This document shows, one piece after another, positions 44,482 through 53,968 of a stretch of 64,000 nucleotides of DNA. The DNA is taken from positions 186,001-250,000 of the forward strand of contig NZ_SLWK01000001.1 in the NCBI RefSeq assembly GCF_004345615.1, in the 5' to 3' direction. The stretch comes from Natronoflexus pectinivorans. GTDB taxonomy: Bacteria > Bacteroidota > Bacteroidia > Bacteroidales > Marinilabiliaceae. A program made the translations under genes and the position numbers. Below the pieces are notes generated by a model. That model did not search any database, was not told the origin of the DNA, and saw nothing but the letters and a program-made list of their open reading frames with translations. The first letter of the stretch is position 1. Each line of letters opens with the position of its first letter.

Positions 44482-45114
44482 ATGAAAAAAACGGAAGAGA
44501 CAATCGCGTCACATTTATTACAAATAAAAGCAATAAAATTGCAACCGGCAAACCCATTTACCTGGGCATCCGGATGGATATCCCCCATTTATTGCGATAA
44601 CAGAAAAACACTCTCTTATCCCGAGGTAAGAGATTACATAAAAAATGCATTTGCTGAAATCATAAAGGAAAAATTTGCTGATGCAGATGTCATTGCAGGA
44701 GTTGCCACCGGAGCAATCGCGCAGGGGGCTTTGGTAGCCGACATTCTGAAGAAACCATTCATATATGTTCGATCATCCCCGAAGGGGCATGGCCTGGAAA
44801 ACCTGATAGAAGGTGACCTAAAACCAGGACAGAAAGTAGTCATCATCGAAGATTTAATTTCAACCGGTGGCAGCAGCCTTAAAGCTGCCGAGGCTGTTCG
44901 TAATGGAGGTGGTGATATACTGGGGATGCTGGCAATATTTTCTTACGGCTTTAGCGTTGCAGAAGAGAATTTCAGAAAAGAAAACGTAGAGCTTCAAACC
45001 CTGAGCAACTACCAAACCCTATTAAAAGTTGCAGTAAGCAACGGAAATGTGACGGCCGACCATCTGGAAACTCTGGATGCATGGAGAAAAGATCCGGCAA
45101 ACTGGAACAAATAA
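44482..45114 (+). CDS. pyrE: Orotate phosphoribosyltransferase
   Basis: This 210-residue enzyme converts orotate and PRPP to OMP in pyrimidine synthesis. Landmarks are FTWASGWISPIYCDNRKTL, VIAGVATGAIAQGALVAD, VRSSPKGHGLENLIEG and the PRPP-binding loop VVIIEDLISTGGSSLKAAE. The start ATG 44482 follows the divergent promoter. The SRPBCC gene begins 12 bp after its stop. Confidence 0.96.
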   Translation: MKKTEETIASHLLQIKAIKLQPANPFTWASGWISPIYCDNRKTLSYPEVRDYIKNAFAEIIKEKFADADVIAGVATGAIAQGALVADILKKPFIYVRSSPKGHGLENLIEGDLKPGQKVVIIEDLISTGGSSLKAAEAVRNGGGDILGMLAIFSYGFSVAEENFRKENVELQTLSNYQTLLKVAVSNGNVTADHLETLDAWRKDPANWNK

Positions 45115-45126
45115 TTATTTTTTGTG

Positions 45127-45537
45127 ATGACAAAATTTGAAGGTCCCATACGTACAATACCACATTCTTCGAATGTGGTATTTAATTTTCTTTCCAACTT
45201 CGACCATTTTGAGTCTCTTCTTCCTCCCGAAAAAGTAACAAATTGGCACAGTGCCGGTGACACATGCCGTTTTACCATTGAAGGCATTGGTGACATTGGG
45301 TTGAAAATCATTGAAAAAGAGCAGGGAAAAACCATCAAATATACAGCCGACGGAAAAACCCCGTTCAACTTTTTTCTATGGGTTCAACTAAAAGAGATTA
45401 CGGAAAACGAAACTAAAGTAAAACTTACCATAAAGGCTGATCTAAATCCCATGCTAAAGATGATGGTGAGCAGTCATGTGGAAAAGTTTCTCGACGTGGT
45501 TACCGATGCCATTGTAAAATATCCGTATCAGATTTAA
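45127..45537 (+). CDS. SRPBCC (START-like) domain protein
   Basis: This 136-residue protein has the polyketide-cyclase/START-like fold: a lone N-terminal helix, beta strands and a long C-terminal helix (MLKMMVSSHVEKFLDVVTDAIVK). Such domains bind hydrophobic ligands; the ligand is unknown. It starts at the ATG 45127, just after pyrE, and its stop overlaps birA's by 4 bp. A 11-bp hairpin at 45157-45181 lies in its first codons. Confidence 0.8.
   Translation: MTKFEGPIRTIPHSSNVVFNFLSNFDHFESLLPPEKVTNWHSAGDTCRFTIEGIGDIGLKIIEKEQGKTIKYTADGKTPFNFFLWVQLKEITENETKVKLTIKADLNPMLKMMVSSHVEKFLDVVTDAIVKYPYQI
45157..45181. other. Hairpin within the start of the SRPBCC gene
   Basis: A perfect 11-bp stem, ATACCACATTC with its complement, loop TTC, is followed by TTTAATTTTCTTT. 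It is 43 bp after the pyrE stop and could end part of the pyrE transcripts. Confidence 0.45.
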
Positions 45538-46298
45538 CGAAGAAATTCCACCTCTTTAAAAGCAAATCGTTTCATTCCGGAGGAAGTTTCAAGAACCAGA
45601 TGACCATCTGGTTCGATCTCTCTGATTTGTGCAGAAAACTCTCCGGTATTGTCGCGAAATAGAAACACTCCGTTGTTTCTATATAAGTTTTGAAAATATT
45701 GCCTGTGCAATATTTCATCATCTCCATTTTCAAGCCAATGCAGATAGCGGCTCATGATGTGCTGCATGCACTCCTGAAAAACCTCTTCAACATCATACTC
45801 TTTACCGGTTATCATTTTTAGCGAAATGGGATTCGGAGCGCCCGAAATGAATTTCTCCTGATTCAAGTTCAATCCTATGCCAACCACAGAAGTTACAACC
45901 TCCTTGCCTGCCAAACTGTTCTCAATCAACATGCCTACCATTTTTAAATCACCAGCGTAGATATCGTTCGGCCATTTGATTGAAGCATTTTTAATATGAG
46001 CATTTAGCCAATCTATTATAGCAAGTGATACAACTTGTGTTATGCGGAAGTGGTTTGGAACCTCCAGCCCATGGGGTTTCAATACCAGTGAAAACGTCAG
46101 GTTTTTACCTTTCTCGCTCTCCCATCTGTTTTCACCCTGGCCTCTGCCTGCTGTCTGGTACCCTGCAATAACTGCCGAAAACTCAGGCAAATTTCTTGCG
46201 CTATCTAACTCCTTAATTTTCTGACTTGTTGAAACCAACTCATCATAGTAAAATACCTCGGGTGTTTTATACATATCGCAACAATTTCCACATGTCAT
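45534..46298 (-). CDS. birA: Biotin--[acetyl-CoA-carboxylase] ligase
   Basis: This 254-residue enzyme attaches biotin to carboxylases. Landmarks are the biotin-binding GRGQGENRWESEKGKNLTFS and KWPNDIYAGDLKMVGMLIE. No N-terminal helix-turn-helix is present, so it does not act as a DNA-binding repressor (monofunctional type). The start may be 46298 or the ATG at 46274 (MYKTPEVFYYDEL), which seems as likely. It is divergent from rsfS. Confidence 0.93.
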   Translation of the reverse strand: MTCGNCCDMYKTPEVFYYDELVSTSQKIKELDSARNLPEFSAVIAGYQTAGRGQGENRWESEKGKNLTFSLVLKPHGLEVPNHFRITQVVSLAIIDWLNAHIKNASIKWPNDIYAGDLKMVGMLIENSLAGKEVVTSVVGIGLNLNQEKFISGAPNPISLKMITGKEYDVEEVFQECMQHIMSRYLHWLENGDDEILHRQYFQNLYRNNGVFLFRDNTGEFSAQIREIEPDGHLVLETSSGMKRFAFKEVEFLR

Positions 46299-46345
46299 TA
46301 AACAATTCGCCTCTCAATTTAGGTAATTAAATCTTTTGAAAGTGT

Positions 46346-46353
46346 TATCTTTG
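46346..46353 (+). promoter_or_regulatory. Candidate -7 box of rsfS-ftsH
   Basis: TATCTTTG matches TAnnTTTG, 59 bp before the rsfS start, in the birA/rsfS divergent gap. Confidence 0.4.
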
Positions 46354-46412
46354 AAAAAAATTGAATATTTAAAATTAATTAATCCCAAACAAAGCAAGAT
46401 AAACGATTTGGA

Positions 46413-46790
46413 ATGACAAAAAACCAGGAAAACCAAGCCACACTAAACCTTGTTAACGCCATAGTAGAAGGCATGCAGGAAAAGAAAGGCGCTAACATCA
46501 CCATACTGGATTTAACTTCGATAGAGAACACCATCACCAGTTTTTTTGTTATATGTAACGGGGACAGCAATGTTCACGTTGATGCCATTGCCGATTCAAC
46601 AGAAGAACATGTCAGAGAACATGTAAGTGAAAAGCCCTTTCATGTTGAAGGAAAACAAAATGCACAATGGATATTGCTGGATTATCTGGACGTTGTTGTT
46701 CATATTTTTCAACGATCGACGAGAGAATTCTACAATTTGGAAAACCTTTGGGCCGATGCTGAAAGAAAAGATGTTCCTGATTTGTTTTAA
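46413..46790 (+). CDS. rsfS: Ribosome silencing factor
   Basis: This 125-residue protein of the RsfS/Iojap family binds ribosomal protein L14 and blocks joining of subunits in starved cells. Landmarks are NAIVEGMQEKKGANITILDL, ENTITSFFVICNGDS and the C-terminal WILLDYLDVVVHIFQRSTREFYNLENLW. It lies 25 bp before ftsH and is probably co-transcribed, as in many Bacteroidota. Confidence 0.95.
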   Translation: MTKNQENQATLNLVNAIVEGMQEKKGANITILDLTSIENTITSFFVICNGDSNVHVDAIADSTEEHVREHVSEKPFHVEGKQNAQWILLDYLDVVVHIFQRSTREFYNLENLWADAERKDVPDLF

Positions 46791-46815
46791 TAAGTAAATA
46801 TAAGATCTCAAAATA

Positions 46816-48852
46816 ATGACAGAAGAAGAAAAAAAGAAACCCACCGGAGAACAGGGAGACAAGATGCCTCCTAAAATGCCGAAATTCAATGCATATTGGA
46901 TTTATGGAATCATTCTGATCTCTCTGGTTGCCATCAGCATTTTTAATGTCGGACAAAGTCCGGCATCCGTATCCTGGAGTGTATTCGAAAACGAAGTCCT
47001 TCCAAAAGGCGACATCAAACGTGTTGTATTGGTTACCAATGAAGGGAAAGCTGAAATCACTTTTAAGCCGGAAAGCCTCGACAAATACACCGACATTTTT
47101 AAAGACGTACAGAGTCTGCCCCGCACAGGGCCACACTTAACGGTAAAAATTCCTACCGTTGACAGGTTTGAAGATGCCAGAAAAGAGGCAGAAGAAAAAC
47201 ATGGAATAAGCATTCCCATTGAATATGAAGAGCGAACCAACCTGTTTCGCGATTTCTTTTTCATGATGTGGCCAATACTGCTGATCATTGCCATCTGGAT
47301 ATTCATTTTCAGAAGAATGAGTGGCGGTGGAGGTCCGGGTGGGGGCGGAAATATTTTTAACGTTGGTAAGTCCAAAGCACGTATGTTTGATAAAGAATCG
47401 GGCATAAAAGTGAATTTTGGCGATGTTGCAGGATTGGCTGAAGCCAAAACTGAGCTGGAAGAGATTGTTGAATTTCTGAAAAAACCGGAAAAATTCACCG
47501 AATTGGGAGGGAAAATCCCCAAAGGAGCATTGCTGGTTGGCCCTCCGGGTACCGGAAAAACCTTGTTGGCAAGAGCTGTTGCCGGTGAGGCCAATGTGCC
47601 ATTTTTCAGCATGTCAGGTTCCGACTTTGTTGAAATGTTTGTAGGTGTTGGAGCTTCTCGCGTTCGCGACCTCTTTAAAAAAGCAAAAGAGAAAGCACCC
47701 TGTATTGTTTTTATTGATGAAATTGACGCCATAGGCCGTGCCAGAGGAAAGAATGTTAATTTCAGTGGAAACGATGAGCGTGAAAACACGCTCAACCAGC
47801 TTCTTACCGAGATGGATGGCTTTGCCACCAACAGCGGTGTCATCATTTTAGCAGCCACCAACCGTGCCGACATTCTTGATCGTGCATTAATGCGTGCAGG
47901 GCGTTTTGACCGTCAGATCAGCGTTGAACTGCCGGATCTGAATGAGAGACAAGAGATATTTGAAGTGCACCTTCGCCCGCTCAGACTCAGCGAAGATGTT
48001 AAATCTGATTTTCTGGCCAGACAGACTCCAGGTTTTTCAGGAGCTGACATTGCCAACGTTTGTAATGAATCAGCGTTGATCGCTGCCCGCAAAAACAAGA
48101 AACTGGTAGAAAAAGAGGATTTCCTTGATGCCGTTGACCGCATTGTTGGAGGACTGGAAAAGAAGAACAAAATCATCAGCAAGGATGAAAAACGCGCGGT
48201 GGCTTACCACGAAGCAGGACATGCAGCAATCAGCTGGTTGTTGGAATATGCTCATCCGTTGGTTAAAGTAACCATTGTCCCTCGTGGCAAAGCGCTGGGT
48301 GCAGCCTGGTATTTGCCCGAAGAACGGTCACTAAACACATTCGAGCAGATGTTGGATGAAATGTGTGCCACCCTTGGCGGACGTGCAGCTGAAGATGTGG
48401 TATTTGGCCGCATCTCAACAGGCGCTCTTAATGATCTGGAAAAAGTAACCCGCCAGGCTTATGCCATGGTAAGCTATTTTGGAATGAGCAAAGAGATTGG
48501 GAACCTGAGTTACTTTGACTCTACCGGTCAAAATGAATATGGCTTTACAAAGCCATATAGTGAAAGGACCGCGGAGTTGATTGACAAAGAGGTTTCCAGA
48601 ATTGTTGAAGAACAGTACGAAAGAGCTAAAACAATTCTAAAGGAAAACTCAGATAAGCACCAGCAATTGGCAGAATTACTACTTGAAAAAGAAGTAATCT
48701 TTAGCGAAGACCTGGAACAGTTGTTTGGTAAGCGCAAACTTTCGCAGCATGTCATTCAGGAAGAGTCCAATGGCAAAAAAATTGAAGCCCCTGAAAACAG
48801 CTCTGCGAAAGAAGATTCCAAAGGGGATGAAACTCCAGAGCAGGAACTTTAG
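46816..48852 (+). CDS. ftsH: ATP-dependent zinc metalloprotease FtsH
   Basis: This 678-residue membrane-bound AAA+ protease degrades misfolded membrane proteins. Two membrane helices (about 24-44 and 146-166) flank a periplasmic domain. Walker A is GPPGTGKT, Walker B is [12 protein letters not shown], and the second region of homology ends with [15 protein letters not shown]. The zinc site HEAGH ([10 protein letters not shown]) is in the C-terminal protease domain. The C-terminus is acidic and variable. lutC follows after 11 bp. Confidence 0.97.
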   Translation: MTEEEKKKPTGEQGDKMPPKMPKFNAYWIYGIILISLVAISIFNVGQSPASVSWSVFENEVLPKGDIKRVVLVTNEGKAEITFKPESLDKYTDIFKDVQSLPRTGPHLTVKIPTVDRFEDARKEAEEKHGISIPIEYEERTNLFRDFFFMMWPILLIIAIWIFIFRRMSGGGGPGGGGNIFNVGKSKARMFDKESGIKVNFGDVAGLAEAKTELEEIVEFLKKPEKFTELGGKIPKGALLVGPPGTGKTLLARAVAGEANVPFFSMSGSDFVEMFVGVGASRVRDLFKKAKEKAPCIVFIDEIDAIGRARGKNVNFSGNDERENTLNQLLTEMDGFATNSGVIILAATNRADILDRALMRAGRFDRQISVELPDLNERQEIFEVHLRPLRLSEDVKSDFLARQTPGFSGADIANVCNESALIAARKNKKLVEKEDFLDAVDRIVGGLEKKNKIISKDEKRAVAYHEAGHAAISWLLEYAHPLVKVTIVPRGKALGAAWYLPEERSLNTFEQMLDEMCATLGGRAAEDVVFGRISTGALNDLEKVTRQAYAMVSYFGMSKEIGNLSYFDSTGQNEYGFTKPYSERTAELIDKEVSRIVEEQYERAKTILKENSDKHQQLAELLLEKEVIFSEDLEQLFGKRKLSQHVIQEESNGKKIEAPENSSAKEDSKGDETPEQEL

Positions 48853-48863
48853 TCCTGAAAACG

Positions 48864-49496
48864 ATGGCTGACAACAATGCCAAAGAAAATATACTTAGTC
48901 GACTCAGGTCGGCTCCATCTTTTAAGTGGTCCGTTTCGCCCGGCAAAACCGGCGAAACGGATCCTTTTCCCACCCCCGATAACCTCATCGAAGCTTTCCA
49001 GAAGGAACTAACCGAAGTCTCCGGAGAATTTAAACAGTTTAGTTCAATTGAAGACGCTGTAAAGGAAATTGTCAGCATAGCCAAAGAATTGAGCTATGAT
49101 TCCATTTGGTGTTCAATTGAAAACATCAGTCAGAAAATATCTCAACACGGGATAGAACTAAACAACAGCCCGGAAACACCATTGGCCGTTGCAGGATGCG
49201 AACATCTGATATCAACAACAGGATCGGTTTTTGCAAGCAGTTACACCGGCCCTGGGCGGCAAGTTTATGTATCGGCAGAAACGCTCATCATCATAGCCTA
49301 TGAGACACAATTGGTACCACAAATCAAGGATGCTCTGCAAAATCTCCAAAAAAACAACCATAAACCTTCCTGGACAGGGTTAATTACTGGACCAAGTCGC
49401 ACTGCAGACATTGAAAAAACGCTGGTTTTGGGAGCCCACGGACCACGTCATTTAATTGTTTTCCTGATCTCCAAAACAACTCAACCACAATCTTAA
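48864..49496 (+). CDS. LUD-domain protein (LutC/YkgG-like)
   Basis: This 210-residue protein has the LutC signature TGPSRTADIEKTLVLGAHGPR. LutC is a subunit of the LutABC L-lactate oxidation complex. lutA and lutB are not adjacent in this window, and its place behind ftsH is common in Bacteroidota, so its role in lactate use is uncertain. A hairpin at 48930-48961 lies in its first third. Confidence 0.85.
   Translation: MADNNAKENILSRLRSAPSFKWSVSPGKTGETDPFPTPDNLIEAFQKELTEVSGEFKQFSSIEDAVKEIVSIAKELSYDSIWCSIENISQKISQHGIELNNSPETPLAVAGCEHLISTTGSVFASSYTGPGRQVYVSAETLIIIAYETQLVPQIKDALQNLQKNNHKPSWTGLITGPSRTADIEKTLVLGAHGPRHLIVFLISKTTQPQS
48930..48961. other. Hairpin within the start of the LUD gene
   Basis: An 11-bp stem, TCCGTTTCGCC with its complement, lies 78 bp after the ftsH stop, with a 10-nt loop that can close by two more pairs. 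It is followed by TCCTTTT. Confidence 0.45.
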
Positions 49497-49569
49497 ACCA
49501 TATCACACTGACTTCCTGTAAATTGCATTATTTATCCGTTCTGCAATTTTATAAACTGAAAGTTTCTAT

Positions 49570-49577
49570 TAATTTTG
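49570..49577 (+). promoter_or_regulatory. Candidate -7 box upstream of cdsA
   Basis: TAATTTTG matches TAnnTTTG, about 170 bp before the cdsA ATG. No -33 TTTG is seen at the right distance. Confidence 0.3.
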
Positions 49578-49748
49578 CAGCAATTAGAAAGGTTGTTATA
49601 TTTATAGTGACGGAAAATTATTCCGGAATAAAAACAAAATCACGATTAGCATTTTCTGATTTATATCAGCAAATGTAAAAATGGTGGCTCAGTAATGCAT
49701 TGAATCATTAATGATAACAAACAACCAGGTATATACAATAAAAACCGC

Positions 49749-50567
49749 ATGAATAATTTCTGGCAGCGCCTTTTTACAGGAATCATATTTGTTATCGCCA
49801 TAATTGGTGGCATGTGGTGGCATCCATACTCATACCTGGCAATTTTCTTTATCGTTGTTATTCTTGGCCTTCTGGAATTCATTAAATTGGTTGAAGCTCG
49901 CCCGGTAAGCATAAACAGGATATGGCCGATCATACTTGGGGCTTATTGGTATCTGTCATCATTTTTTGTTTTGGGTGGATTTGTAAGCCCTCTGTGGCTA
50001 ATGCTTATTGTTCCTATGATAATGGGGGTGTTCATAACTGAACTGTTCCGAAACTCAACCACTCCTTTACTTAACATTGCATGCACCCTTATCATTCCAT
50101 TTTATGTAGCATTACCATTTTCTTTTCTTCATTTTTTGGTCTATTTAAATGGAGTGTATTGCTACATGCCTCTTTTAGGATTTTTTATTTTGATATGGGC
50201 AAACGACTCGGGCGCATATCTTGTTGGAGTAAACTTTGGAAAGAACAAGTTATTTGAAAGAATATCACCAAAAAAAACCTGGGAAGGCACCATCGGAGGA
50301 TTCGTGTTTACGGTTATATCCGCCTATGTGCTATCTTTGCTTATAAAGGATGTTTCCACCCTAAACTGGCTGATTATAGGCATCATTGTCTCAATAATGG
50401 GATCACTTGGTGATCTGGTAGAATCAATGCTGAAAAGGAGTGTAAACATTAAAGATTCCGGATCGCTATTACCCGGGCACGGAGGGATTCTGGACAGATT
50501 TGATGCAGTAATTTTTGCTGCACCATTGGTTTGCACTTATCTTTTTCTAACTCAAATATTGAATTAA
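49749..50567 (+). CDS. cdsA: Phosphatidate cytidylyltransferase
   Basis: This 272-residue membrane enzyme makes CDP-diacylglycerol from phosphatidate and CTP, the branch point for PE and cardiolipin. The family signature is complete at the C-terminus: SMLKRSVNIKDSGSLLPGHG followed by GILDRFD. About eight membrane helices precede it. psd follows after 26 bp, so the two are co-transcribed. Confidence 0.96.
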   Translation: MNNFWQRLFTGIIFVIAIIGGMWWHPYSYLAIFFIVVILGLLEFIKLVEARPVSINRIWPIILGAYWYLSSFFVLGGFVSPLWLMLIVPMIMGVFITELFRNSTTPLLNIACTLIIPFYVALPFSFLHFLVYLNGVYCYMPLLGFFILIWANDSGAYLVGVNFGKNKLFERISPKKTWEGTIGGFVFTVISAYVLSLLIKDVSTLNWLIIGIIVSIMGSLGDLVESMLKRSVNIKDSGSLLPGHGGILDRFDAVIFAAPLVCTYLFLTQILN

Positions 50568-50593
50568 AAAACCATTATTCATTTAAAAGCATC

Positions 50594-51253
50594 ATGACAA
50601 TTCACAAAGAGGGGTTTAAAATCCTTGGAGTAACTTTTCTAGGACTAGCCGCCATCAATATTTTGCTGGCATTTATACCCGGATCACCGGCGCAAACCTT
50701 AAAATGGTCGGTGCCTGTATCTTTGGTCGTTTTCTTTTTTGTTGTGAACTTCTTCAGAAGCCCGCGCAGAGAAGGTTATTACCACGAAAATGCAATTATA
50801 GCTCCTGCCGATGGCAAAATTGTTGTAGTGGAAGAGACCGAAGAAAATGAGATAATAAAAGGAAAAGCCATACAGGTTTCAATTTTCATGAACGTTTTTA
50901 ACGTTCATATCAACTGGTTTCCAATTAACGGAAAGATTAAAACTGCCGTTCATCACAGTGGCCGGTTCATGTCGGCCTATTTGCCCAAAGCATCCACCGA
51001 AAATGAAAGAACCACTGTGGCCATTGAACACGAAAACGGATCCACACTGGTAGTAAGACAGATTGCCGGTGCCATTGCCCGCAGAATTGTATGCTACGCA
51101 AAATCCGAAAACACCATTAAACAAGGTGATCAAATGGGTTTTATAAAGTTCGGATCCAGAGTTGACATTTATTTGCCACCCGGCACTAGAATTGATGTTC
51201 GTCCGGGACAAAAAGTTGTAGGAAAACAGACCATTCTAGGCTGGTTGGAATAA
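50594..51253 (+). CDS. psd: Phosphatidylserine decarboxylase (PSD-A type)
   Basis: This 219-residue proenzyme converts phosphatidylserine to phosphatidylethanolamine. I start at ATG 50594 (MTIHKEGFKILGVTF); two membrane segments follow. The self-cleavage site that makes the pyruvoyl group is Gly-Ser in FIKFGSRVDIYLP near residue 192. VFMNVFNVHINWFPINGKI is a typical middle motif. It shares the operon with cdsA and completes the pathway with pssA (788-1519). Confidence 0.95.
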   Translation: MTIHKEGFKILGVTFLGLAAINILLAFIPGSPAQTLKWSVPVSLVVFFFVVNFFRSPRREGYYHENAIIAPADGKIVVVEETEENEIIKGKAIQVSIFMNVFNVHINWFPINGKIKTAVHHSGRFMSAYLPKASTENERTTVAIEHENGSTLVVRQIAGAIARRIVCYAKSENTIKQGDQMGFIKFGSRVDIYLPPGTRIDVRPGQKVVGKQTILGWLE

Positions 51254-51277
51254 ACCATCAGTAAAAAAATGATAAAG

Positions 51278-51309
51278 CCACGATAAAGGTCAACCAACCT
51301 TTATCGTGG
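51278..51309. terminator. Terminator after psd
   Basis: A 13-bp stem CCACGATAAAGGT with its complement and a 6-nt loop is followed by TTTTG. Confidence 0.8.
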
Positions 51310-51347
51310 TTTTGCTATATGTAAAAATCATAAAAACCAAAAACATC

Positions 51348-52469
51348 ATGCTATCTGAAGTCTGCCTCAAGCATCAGGAGGAGGTTTTCGAAACACCTAT
51401 TATTCAACAAACCGCATTCTGGTCGGAGGTGAAAAAGCGAATGGGAGTTGATACCAAAGCCTTTAATTTTAAAAGCAGGACTGAGAAACTTTACAGCAAA
51501 TCTGATGTAAAGAAAACTCTGTTATCAGATCTTTTGATCATAGATCAAAAGATTGACAGTAACTACTCAATAGCCTATGTTCCATACGGGCCTGAGCTGG
51601 AGCCCGCAATGGAAAATCAGGGCGTATTTCTTGAGGAGTTATCAGAATCGCTCCGCTCCTATCTTCCTAAAAACTGCATTATGATAAGGTATGACTTACT
51701 CTGGCAATCGCACTGGGCGGCAGAAGATGATTACTATGACTTAGAAGGTAACTGGATTGGACCTCCGGCAAAAAACATACAGGAAATGAGGCTCAACTAC
51801 AATACCATAAACTGGAATCTTCGCAAATCATTAACCAATTTACTGCCTTCAAATACCGTTTTTCTAAATCTGAGAAAATCAGAAGAACAGATTTTGGCTT
51901 CAATGAAGCCAAAAACACGATATAACATCCGGTTGGCTGAAAGAAATGGTGTAAATGTTAAAGAGCATGGCATGGAAAACCTGCAAATCTGGTACAACCT
52001 TTACAAGGAGACATCCATTCGAAATGGACTCTATCTCCACAACATAGAATATTTCAGGACTGTTTTAACAGCTAAAGCCAAAAACACCAACTCTCCTGCC
52101 GAGGTTCATTTATTGGTTGCCGAAGCCGGCAATGTGCCATTGTCCGCCATGTTTCTCGTAATAAGTGGAAATAGAGCCACATACTTGTATGGAGCTTCTG
52201 CATCAAACCATAAAAACTATATGGGCAGCTATGCCTTACAATGGAAAGCAATACAGATGGCAAAAGAGAAGGGATGCACCGATTATGACATGTTTGGAGT
52301 AGCTCCCAATCCAAATCCCGAGCATCCAATGTACGGGCTTTATCGTTTTAAAACAGGCTTTGGTGGCGAAATCTATCACAGCATGGGTAGTTGGGACTAC
52401 CCATTTAAAGAAGAAGCTTATAACTATTTTACAGCTAAAGAAATGAGCAGTCAAGGGTATTACTCTTAA
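51348..52469 (+). CDS. FemAB-like peptidyltransferase (GNAT fold)
   Basis: This 373-residue protein resembles the FemABX family, which adds amino acids to peptidoglycan precursors (or links amino acids to lipids in relatives). Typical stretches are SMKPKTRYNIRLAERNGV, YLYGASASNHKNYMGSYALQ and CTDYDMFGVAPNPN, near the C-terminus. I chose the ATG 51348. Bacteroidota peptidoglycan is generally directly cross-linked, so its real substrate is unclear. Confidence 0.8.
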   Translation: MLSEVCLKHQEEVFETPIIQQTAFWSEVKKRMGVDTKAFNFKSRTEKLYSKSDVKKTLLSDLLIIDQKIDSNYSIAYVPYGPELEPAMENQGVFLEELSESLRSYLPKNCIMIRYDLLWQSHWAAEDDYYDLEGNWIGPPAKNIQEMRLNYNTINWNLRKSLTNLLPSNTVFLNLRKSEEQILASMKPKTRYNIRLAERNGVNVKEHGMENLQIWYNLYKETSIRNGLYLHNIEYFRTVLTAKAKNTNSPAEVHLLVAEAGNVPLSAMFLVISGNRATYLYGASASNHKNYMGSYALQWKAIQMAKEKGCTDYDMFGVAPNPNPEHPMYGLYRFKTGFGGEIYHSMGSWDYPFKEEAYNYFTAKEMSSQGYYS

Positions 52470-52490
52470 CCATCGGCCTATGAAACATTT

Positions 52491-52522
52491 AATTCAACGC
52501 ATAATAAATTATGCGTTGAATT
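52491..52522. terminator. Convergent terminator, FemAB/outer-membrane gene
   Basis: A perfect 15-bp stem AATTCAACGCATAAT, loop AA, lies between convergent genes. Confidence 0.8.
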
Positions 52523-52534
52523 AACTTGGAGATG

Positions 52535-53140
52535 CTATCTGATATACTTATATCCCAATGCCAACCGCATGGTTGGAGTGATTACTTTTTCGGTGAAAGG
52601 ACGTTGAATGAACTCCTCTTTTTCGAAATTGTAATAGTATCTATTTTTATGCACCCAGGTTGGACCTAAACCTACTGCAAACTCATAATTAAATCGTTTG
52701 CCAATGTTTCGTCGTAAACCATACATAGGAATAACTCGAGAGGTTGGATAGGCTTTAATATCGGTATTTGAAAAAGCAAACTGAGTACCATAGCCAAAAT
52801 TGATGGAGAGATAATTACCACTGTTCCCGTCTATTCGGCGAAGTTTTGCCTGACGTTTGCGGAGATTATAATAATACCGGGGTTCAACGCTGATTTTAGG
52901 AATAAGAGCCCAGCCAAAAGAACCTTTGGGTGCATTGATGTATGGGTCGAAAGCAAAAGCAAACATCAACTCAGAGCGCAATGCTATTTGGTTCGTTAAT
53001 TTTGTTTCGTTATAAATTGCAAGGGGTAAAATCCCAGCTTGAAATCCCCACAAACTACCTTCAACATCTGAATCCTGAGATTTTATATGAGAGGCTATGG
53101 AGATACAAAAAAGCAGCAAGATAAATTTTATACAATACAT
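52535..53140 (-). CDS. Small outer-membrane beta-barrel protein
   Basis: This 201-residue protein has a signal peptide (about 1-21). Alternating hydrophobic strands and a C-terminal aromatic pattern (LALGYKYIR) fit a small eight-strand barrel. Strand-like pieces include LSINFGYGTQFAF and YEFAVGLGPTWVH. No family name is certain. The next upstream gene is a second small barrel-like gene on the same strand, 70 bp away. Confidence 0.65.
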   Translation of the reverse strand: MYCIKFILLLFCISIASHIKSQDSDVEGSLWGFQAGILPLAIYNETKLTNQIALRSELMFAFAFDPYINAPKGSFGWALIPKISVEPRYYYNLRKRQAKLRRIDGNSGNYLSINFGYGTQFAFSNTDIKAYPTSRVIPMYGLRRNIGKRFNYEFAVGLGPTWVHKNRYYYNFEKEEFIQRPFTEKVITPTMRLALGYKYIR

Positions 53141-53209
53141 AGAATAAGAAAAATGAGTTTTAAAACCTGTTCATAAATCAAACGACAGGTTTTTTATGAA
53201 TAAAATAAT

Positions 53210-53617
53210 CTAAAATCGATAACTGAGGCCAAATGATGGAATCAAAATATAGTCATCTCCAAATACATTCTCAAGTTCTAAGGTAAACCCAAAATTTGGC
53301 GTTTTATCAAAAGGGAAAACCCGTAATCCCAATGGGATGGATATCGTTTCAAACTCTTCAACTTCACGAAGTCCGACACCAAGGTAGAGCATTGTTGATT
53401 CGTTAATCTCCTTTAAATTCAAAAACAGCATGGGAGCAACTGAGTACCCATCCAGAACCCCTTGGTGTAAACGCAATACTCCGGCAACTTTATCATTAAA
53501 CCAATATTCAAAACCAAGGGTTCGTTCGCTATTAACATTCACTTCTAACCCCTCTTGCGAAAAGGAGTTACTGCTGATAAAAGCAGCAAACAGCATTAAA
53601 AGAATTACTTTTTTCAT
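53210..53617 (-). CDS. Small outer-membrane protein, hypothetical
   Basis: About 135 residues from the ATG at 53617, which starts a clear signal peptide (MKKVILLMLFAAFISSNSFSQ); a longer frame upstream would bury it. The mature part has beta-strand character and ends FGLSYRF, an aromatic-terminal signal of outer-membrane proteins. Function unknown. Confidence 0.65.
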   Translation of the reverse strand: MKKVILLMLFAAFISSNSFSQEGLEVNVNSERTLGFEYWFNDKVAGVLRLHQGVLDGYSVAPMLFLNLKEINESTMLYLGVGLREVEEFETISIPLGLRVFPFDKTPNFGFTLELENVFGDDYILIPSFGLSYRF

Positions 53618-53912
53618 CTTTAAAAATTTAAATTGATAGATAAATCTATGCGAAAGAGATCTACATTGACCATCCTTCAAAATCTCAATGTTTATCTGTT
53701 GAACAGACACAACTATGCGCTATTTTGATCAGGAATCGGTAAAATATAAGTAAAAAAAAGAAGCAGCCGTTTTTAGCTAATCGTAGAAGAAGCTCCAGAT
53801 GATGTATACGCAGAAATATAATCATGGGTCAAGATTTACAGTAAAACATTTATTGATTACAAGCCAATAAATAAGGTGAATCAAACTTTCTAAGTGCAAA
53901 TAAAACAAATAT

Positions 53913-53946
53913 TTTGAAAAAAACAGCATCAAAATATTTACATTTG
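53913..53946 (+). promoter_or_regulatory. Promoter of the GNAT gene
   Basis: TTTG (53913-53916) and TACATTTG (53939-53946) match the -33 and -7 elements, 22 bp apart. The ATG follows 22 bp later. Confidence 0.6.
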
Positions 53947-53968
53947 ATAAACATGCATTGTTAAAGCC

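Noticed and set aside
44457-44588. Longer N-terminus for the NUDIX protein
   Set aside because: It would run antisense through the start of pyrE and its promoter. The added residues do not resemble the family.
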